Shown here: positions 46,683 to 55,433 of the stretch, in pieces
Layout: every line of letters starts with the position of its first letter
Numbering within the stretch: the stretch's first letter is position 1
NCBI GenBank assembly: GCA_016219005.1
Contig: JACRCN010000009.1
Location: 52,641 to 116,640, forward strand
Source: Deltaproteobacteria bacterium
GTDB taxonomy: Bacteria; Desulfobacterota; Desulfobacteria; Desulfobacterales; SpSt-501
DNA length: 64,000 nucleotides
Direction: 5' to 3'
Position numbers and translations under genes: made by a program
The notes under the pieces: generated by a model
The model's database searches: none
The model's input: the letters and a program-made list of their open reading frames with translations, nothing else
What the model was told of the DNA's origin: nothing

Positions 46683-47654
46683 ATGACGGATATCATGTAC
46701 CGCGAGGCCCTGCGCCGGGCGCTCGACGAAGAAATGCAGCGGGACCCGCTGGTGTTCATCATGGGGGAGACGATCGCCGAGCGCGGCGGTTCCTACAAGG
46801 TCACCGAAGGCCTGGTGAAAAAGTACGGTCCGCGCCGCGTGGTCGACACCCCCATCGCCGAGGCGTCCTTCACAGGCATGGCGGTCGGCGCGGCTTTGGT
46901 CGGCTGCCGGCCCGTCGTCGAAATCCTCTTCATCGATTTCGCCATGCTGGTCATGGACCAGATCGTCAACCAGGCGGCCAAATACGAGTTCATCTCCGGC
47001 GGGCAGGGCAAGGTCCCCATGGTGCTGCGCACCCAGGGTGGCGCCGGCAACGGGCTTGCCGCCCAGCACTCCCAGAGCCTGGAGGCGCTCTTCTACCACA
47101 TCCCCGGGCTCAAGGTGGTCATGCCCGCGACTCCCCATGACGCCTGCGGCCTGCTCAAGGCCGCCATCCGGGATGACGACCCGGTCATCTTCATCGAGCA
47201 CAAGCTGCTCTATATGACCCAGGGCCCGATCCCGGACGATGAGTACGTCATCCCCCTGGGCAAGGCCGACATCAAGAAGCCGGGCCGCGACGCCACCATC
47301 ATCACCTATTCCTACATGACCCTGAAGTGTCTCGAGGCGGCCGCGGCCCTGGAAAGCGAGGGCATCAGCGTCGAGGTGGTCGACCTGCGCACCTTGACCC
47401 CGTTGGACAAGGAAACGATCCTCGCGTCCGTCCGTCGCACCGGCCGGGCGATGGTCGTCCACGAAGCCTGCAAGCGCGGCGGTGTCGGCGGCGACATCGC
47501 GGCCATGCTGATGGAGGAGGCCTACGACGATCTGGACGGTCCGGTGGTTCGGGTCGCCGGCAAGAACACCCCCGTCCCCTACAACGTGCGCATCGAGCAG
47601 GCCTGCGTGCCCTCGGTGGAGGATATTGTCGAGGGCGTGTTGCGCATGCTATAA
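46683..47654 (+). CDS. Thiamine-diphosphate dehydrogenase E1 beta subunit
   Basis: This 323-residue protein matches PdhB/AcoB: 'MGETIAERGGSYKVTEGL' near residue 24, 'TPIAEASFTGMAVGAAL' near 56, 'LRTQGGAGNG' near 117, and a C-terminal transketolase domain with 'VEVVDLRTLTPLDKETI'. It pairs with the alpha subunit to hold thiamine diphosphate at the interface. It lies 46 bases after E1 alpha and 84 before E2. Confidence 0.94.
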   Translation: MTDIMYREALRRALDEEMQRDPLVFIMGETIAERGGSYKVTEGLVKKYGPRRVVDTPIAEASFTGMAVGAALVGCRPVVEILFIDFAMLVMDQIVNQAAKYEFISGGQGKVPMVLRTQGGAGNGLAAQHSQSLEALFYHIPGLKVVMPATPHDACGLLKAAIRDDDPVIFIEHKLLYMTQGPIPDDEYVIPLGKADIKKPGRDATIITYSYMTLKCLEAAAALESEGISVEVVDLRTLTPLDKETILASVRRTGRAMVVHEACKRGGVGGDIAAMLMEEAYDDLDGPVVRVAGKNTPVPYNVRIEQACVPSVEDIVEGVLRML

Positions 47655-47738
47655 AAACGACACATGGGTACATCGCTTCATAAATACGGCCGCATGCGTT
47701 GTACGGCTTTTGGAATTTGTCACGAACAATCGTAAATC

Positions 47739-48914
47739 ATGGCGACGAAAATCTTCATGCCCCAAGCCGGCCAGGACATCACCGAGGGATTGGTGGTGCG
47801 CTGGCTGAAACACGAAGGTGAATCGATCCGCAAGGGCGAGGTCCTCTGCGAGGTGGAAACCGAGAAGGCGGTCTTCGAAGTGGAGTCCCCGGTCGACGGC
47901 GTTCTGCTCAAAATCGTCGCCCGGGAAGGCGAACGGGTTCCGATCTTCTCGACCATCGGCATCGTCGGTGCGCCGGGGGAAAAGGCGGAGTTGGACCCGC
48001 TGCCCGCCGGGGAGAAAAAAGCGGCGCCGGGTGTCGACGTGGCCGCCATCCGCAAGCGGCTGGAAACAGGATCGGAGGAGCGTGACCGGGCCAAGGTATC
48101 CGGCCGGGCCCGCAAGCTCGCCTCCGATCGAGGCATCGACGTTTCTCAAGTTCAGGGCAGCGGGCCTCAGGGTCGGGTCACCGAAAAAGACTTGCTCATC
48201 CACGTGGAGAAACAAAGGATGTCGGGGTTGGCCTTGCGGGGCCGGGTTGTCCCGCTCGCCGGCATTCGGCAAGCCATCGCGCGCCGCATGTCCCGGAGCA
48301 AACAGACCATCCCGCATTTTTACGTGACGGTGTCGGTCGATGTGAGCGCGGCCCTGGCGCTGCAAGACCGCCTCAACCCATCGCCGGGCGGCGACATCAC
48401 GATCACCGACCTGATCGTGAAGGCCTCCGCGCTGGCCCTGAAGGAGCACCCTCACACGAACTGCCGCATCCTGGAGGACCGGATCATCCTCCTCGAGGAC
48501 ATCAACATCGGGGTAGCGGTCACGCTGGAAAACGGCGTGGCGGTGCCCGTCCTGCCCAGGGTCGATCAGCTCCCGCTGGGCGAACTGTCCCGGATGCGCC
48601 GGCAGCTGGCCGGCTTGGCCAAGGCCGGCAGGCAGGCCAACCTGGAGCCGGCCTGCTTCACGGTCAGCAACCTGGGCATGCTGAACGTGGACAACTTTAT
48701 CGCCATCATCAACCCCCCGGAGACCGCCATTCTCGCGGTCGGCTCCATCCAGAAGCGGCCGGTCGTGGACGGCGGCGGGCTCGTCATCCGCGACATGCTC
48801 ACCATGACACTTTCAATCGACCACCGCGCCTTGGACGGTGCCCTGGCCGCACGCTTCATCAACGCCATCAAGGACCGCCTTGAGGACCCGCAGACCCTGG
48901 CATCAGGCGGTTGA
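47739..48914 (+). CDS. Dihydrolipoamide acyltransferase (E2)
   Basis: This 391-residue protein has one lipoyl domain with the lipoylated Lys43 ('ETEKA'), a peripheral-subunit-binding domain near residues 118-152 ('RARKLASDRGID'), and a catalytic core ending with 'SIDHRALDGALAA', whose His is the active residue. It accepts the acyl group from E1 and passes it to CoA. It is a compact single-lipoyl form. With E1 alpha and beta it completes a complex except for E3. Confidence 0.94.
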   Translation: MATKIFMPQAGQDITEGLVVRWLKHEGESIRKGEVLCEVETEKAVFEVESPVDGVLLKIVAREGERVPIFSTIGIVGAPGEKAELDPLPAGEKKAAPGVDVAAIRKRLETGSEERDRAKVSGRARKLASDRGIDVSQVQGSGPQGRVTEKDLLIHVEKQRMSGLALRGRVVPLAGIRQAIARRMSRSKQTIPHFYVTVSVDVSAALALQDRLNPSPGGDITITDLIVKASALALKEHPHTNCRILEDRIILLEDINIGVAVTLENGVAVPVLPRVDQLPLGELSRMRRQLAGLAKAGRQANLEPACFTVSNLGMLNVDNFIAIINPPETAILAVGSIQKRPVVDGGGLVIRDMLTMTLSIDHRALDGALAARFINAIKDRLEDPQTLASGG

Positions 48915-48936
48915 AAATCGAGCAGAAACGCAACCT

Positions 48937-49377
48937 TCAGCCACGATTTTCTCTACGGGTCTCCCGGAACATGACGACCGCGGAGAGAAGAATCAACACG
49001 TCTCCGGCCGGCCCCGCGCAGATGAGCATAATCCCGGAAAGCATGACCGAAAAGATCTGGACCTCGGAGTCGACCAGGCAGGCAGAGAAGCTTTGGGGGA
49101 CGAACAGCAGGAAAATCAGGTCCGCCGCAGCCAGCACCAAGAGGCCCCATGCGGCCCAGCGCCCGCGGTTCCACAACCCGACACCACAGACGATCAGCGG
49201 GATGGCGGCCAGCAGGTATTTGAAACCAAGCAGTCTCAGGATCTCCTCCGGCATCACCGGCTCGTAGGCCAGCCAGAGCAGCGCCTTCAACATGGCCAGC
49301 CACCCGATCGCCCACGACATCCAGGGGAAGTCCGTACCCATTCGTTCCGCAGGAAACAACCGTAGCTTCATCATCAC
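48937..49377 (-). CDS. Small membrane protein, unknown
   Basis: This 146-residue protein has four hydrophobic segments (about residues 20-38, 50-68, 75-93, 105-135) and a basic tail. No family recognised. The gene converges with E2, with 22 bases between the stops. Two Met codons near the start leave it ambiguous by a few residues. Confidence 0.55.
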   Translation of the reverse strand: MMMKLRLFPAERMGTDFPWMSWAIGWLAMLKALLWLAYEPVMPEEILRLLGFKYLLAAIPLIVCGVGLWNRGRWAAWGLLVLAAADLIFLLFVPQSFSACLVDSEVQIFSVMLSGIMLICAGPAGDVLILLSAVVMFRETRRENRG

Positions 49378-49622
49378 CCCGCCACCCGCACCTTTCGATT
49401 AATCTTCAATTCAGAGATCATGCCTGTTAAGCGATTTGCTCCGGGTTGTCAATTGCAGACCGACCCCATCGGCGAGGGGTTTGAAGGACGAAATCATCCG
49501 ATGGCTTCATTCAGAGCCCTGGTTCAAGGCGCGCCCATTCCGCGTCATGAGGCACATGAAAGTTACGCCGCAGTGACAGCAGGATGAAGCGCGACATGGA
49601 ATTTGGGCGCTCAATGTAGCCG

Positions 49623-50234
49623 TCACCGCAGCAGATTGAGAATGGACAGAACGATCAACAGGCAGGAAATGGAGCCGCCGAGAAGCCCGAAGAAGGTCGG
49701 GTAGCGGAAGAAAATGGCGTCGATGTCGTGGCTCGACCGATCGAGTCTCTCGACGAACGACCGGGTCTCCATATAGATATTCAGCTTGCGTTCGATGCGG
49801 CGGATGGTCGCGGGGGTAACCAACAAGCACAGGCCCAAGACCAAACCCAAAAAGCACGCGACCTTGCCGACCCAGGCACCCGTTTGAAAGAGTATCTCCC
49901 CGATGCTGGAGTTGTAGTTGGCGCCGAAAAAAATCCGAGTGAAATCGGCGATGTCGACCTTGAAAAAGAAGAAGATCAGCGCAAACAGGGAAGCGGCCAC
50001 CAGGCAGCCGCCCATGATGACGGGATGGCCGTAAATCAGCTCATCGGTGCTGATGCTCTTGTCCAGAAAGAGGAGTTTCTTATCGACATCCATGCTGCGG
50101 TTTAAAATCGTGCTGAGATTCCTGGCGGTGGACGGCGCAAACAGCAACAGCAGGGACATGGCCATCCCCAGCATTCCGACGACCAGCGTCATGATCTCAA
50201 CCGCCTGCAGCCCGATTTCGAAAAGTATGTTCAT
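49623..50234 (-). CDS. Membrane protein with internal duplication, unknown
   Basis: This 203-residue protein appears to be two copies of one unit. Each has a hydrophobic helix ending in 'LLLFAPST' or 'CLLVTPAT', then a basic amphipathic stretch ('RNLSTILNRSMDVDKK' or 'RRIERKLNIYMETRSF'). A 'YGHPVIMGG' or 'FRYPTFFGLLGG' turn follows, then a second helix. This suggests a four-helix membrane protein made by duplication. Function unknown. Its start overlaps the stop of the upstream gene by four bases, so they are coupled. Confidence 0.65.
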   Translation of the reverse strand: MNILFEIGLQAVEIMTLVVGMLGMAMSLLLLFAPSTARNLSTILNRSMDVDKKLLFLDKSISTDELIYGHPVIMGGCLVAASLFALIFFFFKVDIADFTRIFFGANYNSSIGEILFQTGAWVGKVACFLGLVLGLCLLVTPATIRRIERKLNIYMETRSFVERLDRSSHDIDAIFFRYPTFFGLLGGSISCLLIVLSILNLLR

Positions 50235-51022
50235 GGCTTCGACGATTCATCCTTTCGCCGCGGCAGCGGCTTATCCGGCCGGCGCCGGCCGCCGGGCGGC
50301 CGCCTGTCCTCCGGCACGAGCAGCCCCGCCAATTCCTGCATTTCCGGGTCGGCAACGGCGGCAAGCTTCTTCTTGACCACCCGCGAGTAATATTCCCGTT
50401 CAGTCTTGGTGAGGTGATGCCCTTTCAGGCGCTTGTAAACCAACTCCTTCTGCTTGTCCGAGAACAGCAGGTCCAAGAAGCGCTCCAACTGCGGAGACCA
50501 CTGGCGCCGAACCGCCGGGGCCTGCGCCTGCGGCTGAACCGGTTTCCTGAGATCGCCTGCAAATTGTTTCAGGGCGGCGTACATGTCCGCGACGGCCACC
50601 GTGGGTCCGTTGACCAGCGGCACGGCATCGGCGGAAAGCAGCAGGGCATGCCTGGCCTTCAAGGTCTCGGCAATCTGCGACAGGTTGTTCGGCGCGGGGA
50701 TGCGCTCGCGCAGGAAAAGCTCCGCGCTGACGAGAAGCAGTTTTTCCAGGTTCTGACGCTTCGGGCTGGCTTCCCAGTATCGGGCGAAAAGGCTCTGACT
50801 GTCGAGCTCGATCCCGCGCCGCGCGCAGATGGCCAGAACAGCGGGGAACCGCGCCACCAGGGCGGGATCCTGCGCCCCGGCCAGCGCATCCAGAATGATC
50901 ATCACCTGGTTGTCGGACACCATCCGCTGGGGGGAGGTTTCCAGAATGGCGTTGAGCAGGTGCAAGGCATCAGGGGATGGACCCTTGAAAACGCCTATCT
51001 TGGCAACATCCTTTTCAGTCAT
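50231..51022 (-). CDS. Soluble helical protein, unknown
   Basis: The start at 51022 ('MTEKDVAK') is preferred over one 13 codons upstream that lacks a Shine-Dalgarno. The 263-residue product is alpha-helical in its first two thirds. A Pro/Ala-rich linker follows near residue 165, then a basic tail with 'HHLTKTEREYYSRVVKKKLAA' and Arg/Pro runs at the very end. That tail could touch RNA or DNA. No family recognised. It is coupled to the duplicated membrane protein gene downstream. Confidence 0.65.
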   Translation of the reverse strand: MTEKDVAKIGVFKGPSPDALHLLNAILETSPQRMVSDNQVMIILDALAGAQDPALVARFPAVLAICARRGIELDSQSLFARYWEASPKRQNLEKLLLVSAELFLRERIPAPNNLSQIAETLKARHALLLSADAVPLVNGPTVAVADMYAALKQFAGDLRKPVQPQAQAPAVRRQWSPQLERFLDLLFSDKQKELVYKRLKGHHLTKTEREYYSRVVKKKLAAVADPEMQELAGLLVPEDRRPPGGRRRPDKPLPRRKDESSKP

Positions 51023-51092
51023 GATGCCTGTCCGAAGAATTGGTGACTTCAAGGAAACCATAGTACGATTTCATGCATCTGGCAAGCATAAT

Positions 51093-51110
51093 TTGTATAT
51101 ATGAATACAA
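51093..51110. promoter_or_regulatory. Inverted repeat upstream of the 50231-51022 gene
   Basis: TTGTAT (51093-51098) and ATACAA (51105-51110) are perfect arms around six bases in an otherwise AT-rich upstream region. It may be an operator; no regulator is identified. Confidence 0.3.
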
Positions 51111-51232
51111 GAGTGGCTTGGCCGGCATGGTTAGACGTCAAACGCGTTGTAACCGAACCGCCGTAAATCAAAACGAAATTGTAGTCATATCTACAAGAAA
51201 CACCAGGGCTGGCGGGAAATCGCTGCGGGTGG

Positions 51233-52594
51233 TCAGCCGCGCTGGTAAACGCGTTCGCGGGCCTTGGCGGCATTGACGAGGGTGGGGACATGGATGTCGA
51301 TGTAGTCGAAAACCCGGGCCTTGTCCTTTCCGGGCGCCGGGCGCAGGACCCGTCCTAGATACTGGAGCACCCGCCCGCTGAAACGAACGGGGGTGGCGAA
51401 AAACAGGCTGGACAGGTGCCGGCAGTCGAAGCCCTCACCGATCAGTTGGCCGGTCGCGATCACCACCCGGACCTGCCTGGCGTTCAGGCGCTCCGTCACC
51501 TCCTGGCGCAGGGCGAGGGGCAGGTCGCCTGTGAGCAGCTCGGACTCGACCTTGAAGCGGTAGCGCAGCAGCGCCTGCAGGTTTTCGCAATGGGCTTTGC
51601 GGTCAGACAACACCAGGCAGATGCCGGGGATCTGCGCGGCTTCGCGGGCGATGTCGTTTGCGATCAGCAGGTTCCGTTCGGTGTCCGCCGTGAGCTCGGA
51701 GAGCATTTTGCTGTATTCGCTGACGGGGTCGTGGTAGGGCCGAAACCCGGTTTCGCGCCGGATGACCTCGGCCTCCAGCACTTCGCCGGTGTCCACCAGA
51801 CCGGACTTGTCCACCTCGTGGTGCACGTCGCCGAGGTGCCAGAAAATTAACCGGGACAGGTGGTCCCGGCGATACGGGGTGGCGGAAAGCCCCAGCATGT
51901 ACATGGAGTCAAAGCGGGTCACGGCCTCGGTGAAGATGCGGCTTGGGCAGCGGTGGCACTCATCGACCACGACGAACCCGACGCGTCCGGCCACCTGGTC
52001 GGCGCACTTGTAGAGAGACTGCACCAGGGCCACCGTGACCCGCTCCCCGGTCCGCGCCCGGCCGCCCGCGATCATGCCGCACTCCGCCGGCGGGATGCCG
52101 AGAAAGGTCTTGATCCGTTCGACCCACTGGGAGGCCAGGTCCTTCGTGTGCACGACGATGATGGCGGGCTGTCGGCGGTGCGCCACGAGCGCGAGCGCCA
52201 TCACGGTCTTGCCGGAGCCGGTGGGGGAGCTCAGGGTCCCGAAGTCCCGGGGCAGCATCTGCTCCACAGCGGCCTGCTGGAAGGGCCGCAACTCGGCGCG
52301 GAAGTCGAAGTCGACCGGCGGCAGGCGCCTCCGCTGGTCTTCGATTTGGTAGCCGACCCCCATCTGCCGGCACGTCAGGATGAGCTGGCGCAGGTACCCG
52401 CGCGGGATCCAGAGGCCGTCCGTGCCCACTTTGTCGTAGAACTTGAGCATCCGCGGTGTTCCCCGGTTCCAGCGCCCCATGCGCTCGTTTTCAAGCCACT
52501 TGGGATTCGGGAACTCGAGCTTTTCCAGCAGCGCCTGTTTGAGCTCGGCGGGAACGCTCTTCAGCTGCAGGTTGGCGGTGATGGTGATGATCAT
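51233..52594 (-). CDS. Superfamily 2 DEAD/DEAH-box helicase
   Basis: This 453-residue protein has an N-terminal ~95-residue domain of its own. Helicase motifs follow: Walker A 'SPTGSGKT' (~residue 122), motif II as DECH (~213), motif III 'SATPYR', and motif VI 'QYLGRVLRPA' near residue 420. The order and compact size resemble XPB/RadD-like enzymes that open or translocate on duplex nucleic acid. No nuclease or methylase lies beside it, so a defence role is not supported. The small protein encoded at 52643 precedes it on the same strand and may be co-transcribed. Confidence 0.9.
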   Translation of the reverse strand: MIITITANLQLKSVPAELKQALLEKLEFPNPKWLENERMGRWNRGTPRMLKFYDKVGTDGLWIPRGYLRQLILTCRQMGVGYQIEDQRRRLPPVDFDFRAELRPFQQAAVEQMLPRDFGTLSSPTGSGKTVMALALVAHRRQPAIIVVHTKDLASQWVERIKTFLGIPPAECGMIAGGRARTGERVTVALVQSLYKCADQVAGRVGFVVVDECHRCPSRIFTEAVTRFDSMYMLGLSATPYRRDHLSRLIFWHLGDVHHEVDKSGLVDTGEVLEAEVIRRETGFRPYHDPVSEYSKMLSELTADTERNLLIANDIAREAAQIPGICLVLSDRKAHCENLQALLRYRFKVESELLTGDLPLALRQEVTERLNARQVRVVIATGQLIGEGFDCRHLSSLFFATPVRFSGRVLQYLGRVLRPAPGKDKARVFDYIDIHVPTLVNAAKARERVYQRG

Positions 52595-52642
52595 GGCGAT
52601 AGGGGATTCGAGCGCTCGATGGTGAAAGCGGATGACACGGGC

Positions 52643-52897
52643 TCACTTGCTTTCGTGCAGCAGGGCCCGCGCCGCCTCGATGTCGTAAGCCCGGCGGGGG
52701 TCGAAATTCTTACCGTCGTACATTTCCGCCGCCCGCAGAATGGCTGCGTAGGGCACCCAGTCGTGCTGTTCCCAGAGTTGGGGATCGGCGGCGCTCCACA
52801 TGCGGAACCAGACGACACCCTCCGCCTCCTTCACGTACATCCGCATCTGTTGGTTGCCGGGGGAGGGATAATAGTACAAGCCGCGTTCGTCTTTCAT
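52643..52897 (-). CDS. Small soluble protein, unknown
   Basis: This 84-residue protein has AAGGTCGG before its ATG. It is rich in aromatic residues ('LYYYPSPGNQQMRMYV', 'VWFRMWSAADPQLWEQHDWV') and ends in a helix. It reads like a compact mixed fold. I do not recognise the family. It is the first of a likely two-gene unit with the helicase. Confidence 0.65.
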   Translation of the reverse strand: MKDERGLYYYPSPGNQQMRMYVKEAEGVVWFRMWSAADPQLWEQHDWVPYAAILRAAEMYDGKNFDPRRAYDIEAARALLHESK

Positions 52898-53047
52898 GTC
52901 AACCGACCTTAAGTATTAAAAGAAAGGTTCAATCGCTTCGCGAACGCCGCGCCTCTGCGGTGAATACGGATGTTGATGGGAGGCAACCTTGGTCGCGTAA
53001 ATCCCGGCCGCATACATGCCACATCATACGAAAAATGTAGACTTCTT

Positions 53048-53821
53048 TCACGCAAACCCCTGGGCATCCAGGAACTCTGCGATGGCTGCATTCACGGCCT
53101 GCGGCTTTTCGATCGGCACGAAATGGCCGGCCTCCGGGATGTGGGCCCGGCGGCTGCCAGGGATGTGCTGCGCCAGGAACTCCGCATACTTCGGCGGGGT
53201 AAGCTTGTCGTCTGCCGCAGATATGACCAGGACCGGCACCCGGATGGAAGCAAGCCGCGCGATCACGTCGAACCGGTCGCAGGCCTTGAAATCCCCGCCG
53301 GCGACCGCCGGCCGTGCCTTCAGGTGCTCTTCCAGAAAAGGCTGCTTCACGGCGGCCGCCGTTTTTTCCGAGAACCCCAGCCGGTCGACCATCTCCACGT
53401 AGGCGGGGAAGTCTTGTGCGATCATGTCAAACAGCGACGGCAGGACCCTCAGCCTCGCCCCGGAGCTGACGATGATGCCGGCTCGGAAACGGTCGGCCTG
53501 GTCGAGGAGAAGTTGCTGCGCGATGGCTCCTCCCATGCTCAGCCCGCAGGGGATCGGGTTCGGCGCGTCGATCGCGCAGATGAAATCGAGGAGATCCGCG
53601 GCATAATCCTCCACCCGTTGCTTGGCGCTGCCGTGGCTGCGGCCGTGACCCGGCAGATCGACGGCCACGGTGTTCGCGCGCTCCTTCAACCCGTCCACCT
53701 GGGCGTGCCACAGCAGCGAGGACTCCCCGGCGCCGTGGATGAAGAGGATCGTGGGCTTTTCCCGATCCAGAGGCCATTGGCCGCTGATGAACGCTACATC
53801 ACCCTGCTGGCGTTTTTCCAT
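53048..53821 (-). CDS. Alpha/beta hydrolase
   Basis: This 257-residue protein has the oxyanion-hole 'FIHGAGESS' near residue 27, 'DLPGHGRS' near 55, and the nucleophile 'GLSMGGAIAQ' near residue 93. The acid residue falls in 'SAADDKLTP' and the catalytic His in 'PEAGHFVPIEKP'. All triad residues are present. The pattern is close to haloperoxidase/esterase-type hydrolases. Substrate unknown; stands alone. Confidence 0.88.
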   Translation of the reverse strand: MEKRQQGDVAFISGQWPLDREKPTILFIHGAGESSLLWHAQVDGLKERANTVAVDLPGHGRSHGSAKQRVEDYAADLLDFICAIDAPNPIPCGLSMGGAIAQQLLLDQADRFRAGIIVSSGARLRVLPSLFDMIAQDFPAYVEMVDRLGFSEKTAAAVKQPFLEEHLKARPAVAGGDFKACDRFDVIARLASIRVPVLVISAADDKLTPPKYAEFLAQHIPGSRRAHIPEAGHFVPIEKPQAVNAAIAEFLDAQGFA

Positions 53822-54022
53822 GATGCACTCCTTCGCGTGTGATCCACGGCTGCTAAAAAGCCGGTGGCCCGCATTTTATAGAAAAGCCCGCACCGGCTGT
53901 CAAACCGGATCCCATCCGGCCGGTCCCTGCTTCGACATCCGCCCGCGCCCTTCACCTGGATGCAACTCTCGTTGTAGCGCTTGCAGCCTCCGCTCTTGAA
54001 CTCTTGAATTCCGGCGTCCCTA

Positions 54023-55387
54023 TCACAAGACCAGCGAAGTGATGAAGTCCGTGAGCTGGTTCAGATTCTGGCACGGCCGCACCGTGTCGCACACCGCCGC
54101 GAGCGCCCGCATCTCGCTGTCGCCAGTGGTCCAAAACTGCTCGGTCTCGGGATTCAGCCAGACGAGCCTGCGGCTGCGGCCGCGCATCGCTTCCAGGATG
54201 GAGACCTCCGGGTCGGTGTAATTGGAACGGCCGTCGCCGATGACGATCAGCGTCGTCTTCTTGTCCAGAATGTCCATGTAGTTCTGCCCGAACTCCCGGA
54301 AGGTCTGGCCGTAGTCCGTGGCGGCGTTGTAGTCGATGTCGGCCTCTTTCAGGATCTTGTCGATGGCCGGGTTGATCGCGTGGTCTTCGAAGACGTTCGT
54401 CACCTCCGCGACACCGGACACGAAGATAAAGCTGCGCACCCGGGTGAAGCACTCCTGCAAAGAGTAGAGCATGTTGAGCATGAAACGCGCCGCCGACCAC
54501 ACCGACCCCGACACGTCGCAGAGAACCACGATCTTGGCCTTCCGCGTCGGCCGCCGGCGGAAAAAGACCTCAAAAGGCATTCCCTCGCAGGCGGCGGCGC
54601 GGCGCAGGGTTTTTTTCACATCCAGGGTCCCCCGGCGCGCGGCGGCACGGCGCCGGCTGACCTTGTCCTTCAGCCGGCGCACCAGTTGTTCGATGACCTC
54701 CCGCATGGACTCCACTTCGCGCGGGGTCAGGGAGGCAAAATGGATTTCGCCCAAATCGTCGATGCGCTGGCGGTAGGAACGCGCCGGCCTGTCGGTGTCT
54801 GCGCGGGCAGCGGGCGGCTGCTCCAGCAGGCGTCGCGCGCTATCCAGGCGGTCCTGGAAATGCTCCAGCAGGTCGCGCCGATCCTCCCAGCCGAGCTCCG
54901 CGCGGCGCCCGGCAACGGCTGCCGCGAGCGATTCCTCCAGTGCGTCGATCCGCCCCGGAAGCAAACGGCGCCGCGCGGCCGCAGCCCCGCCGTGGCCGCC
55001 CGCTTTTGGCCCGGCGGCCGGAACCTGCTCGAGGAGCGCGGCAGGGTTCCCGTCCAGGAAATCAAGCAGCGCCTGCAGCAGCAGGTCGCTGCCGGCCGGA
55101 GGAGCCAGCGCCTGGAGAATGGCCTGGATCTGATCGGCAAGCGCCACCGACCGGGCGATGGACGGGTGCTGCCGCCGCTCGTGAAAAAACAGCTGGTAGA
55201 GCCGCTCGAAGTGCACCTGCTCGCGCCGGCTCTTGGCGAAATTGGTCTGAAGGACGGACTTGAACTGGGACTCGTCGAGCAGATCGACGCATTCGAGGTG
55301 ACGCAGGCAGTCGAGTACCTCCGAGGTGGAAGCGCGCAGCCCCGCAGCACGCGCGCTGGAGACGAATCTGAGGACGAGAGGAACCAT
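54023..55387 (-). CDS. VWA-domain protein of the CoxE type
   Basis: This 454-residue protein has a helical N-terminal half and a C-terminal von Willebrand A domain. The metal site starts 'CDVSGSVWSA' (~residue 292), with further conserved 'IVIGDGRSN' and 'NPETEQFWTTGDSEM' regions. CoxE-like VWA proteins work with MoxR-type ATPases in assembling or remodelling metalloenzymes. The MoxR-like gene lies directly upstream. No molybdenum hydroxylase genes are in the window, so the client is unknown. Confidence 0.88.
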   Translation of the reverse strand: MVPLVLRFVSSARAAGLRASTSEVLDCLRHLECVDLLDESQFKSVLQTNFAKSRREQVHFERLYQLFFHERRQHPSIARSVALADQIQAILQALAPPAGSDLLLQALLDFLDGNPAALLEQVPAAGPKAGGHGGAAAARRRLLPGRIDALEESLAAAVAGRRAELGWEDRRDLLEHFQDRLDSARRLLEQPPAARADTDRPARSYRQRIDDLGEIHFASLTPREVESMREVIEQLVRRLKDKVSRRRAAARRGTLDVKKTLRRAAACEGMPFEVFFRRRPTRKAKIVVLCDVSGSVWSAARFMLNMLYSLQECFTRVRSFIFVSGVAEVTNVFEDHAINPAIDKILKEADIDYNAATDYGQTFREFGQNYMDILDKKTTLIVIGDGRSNYTDPEVSILEAMRGRSRRLVWLNPETEQFWTTGDSEMRALAAVCDTVRPCQNLNQLTDFITSLVL

Positions 55388-55433
55388 GGCGGAAGGACCT
55401 CTTGTCGGCCCGTCGGGCCCGTTGGCGAAGATC

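Noticed and set aside
51233..52897. Helicase plus small protein as a possible phage-defence unit
   Set aside because: No nuclease, methylase, protease or known defence partner adjoins them, and the surroundings are core-like.
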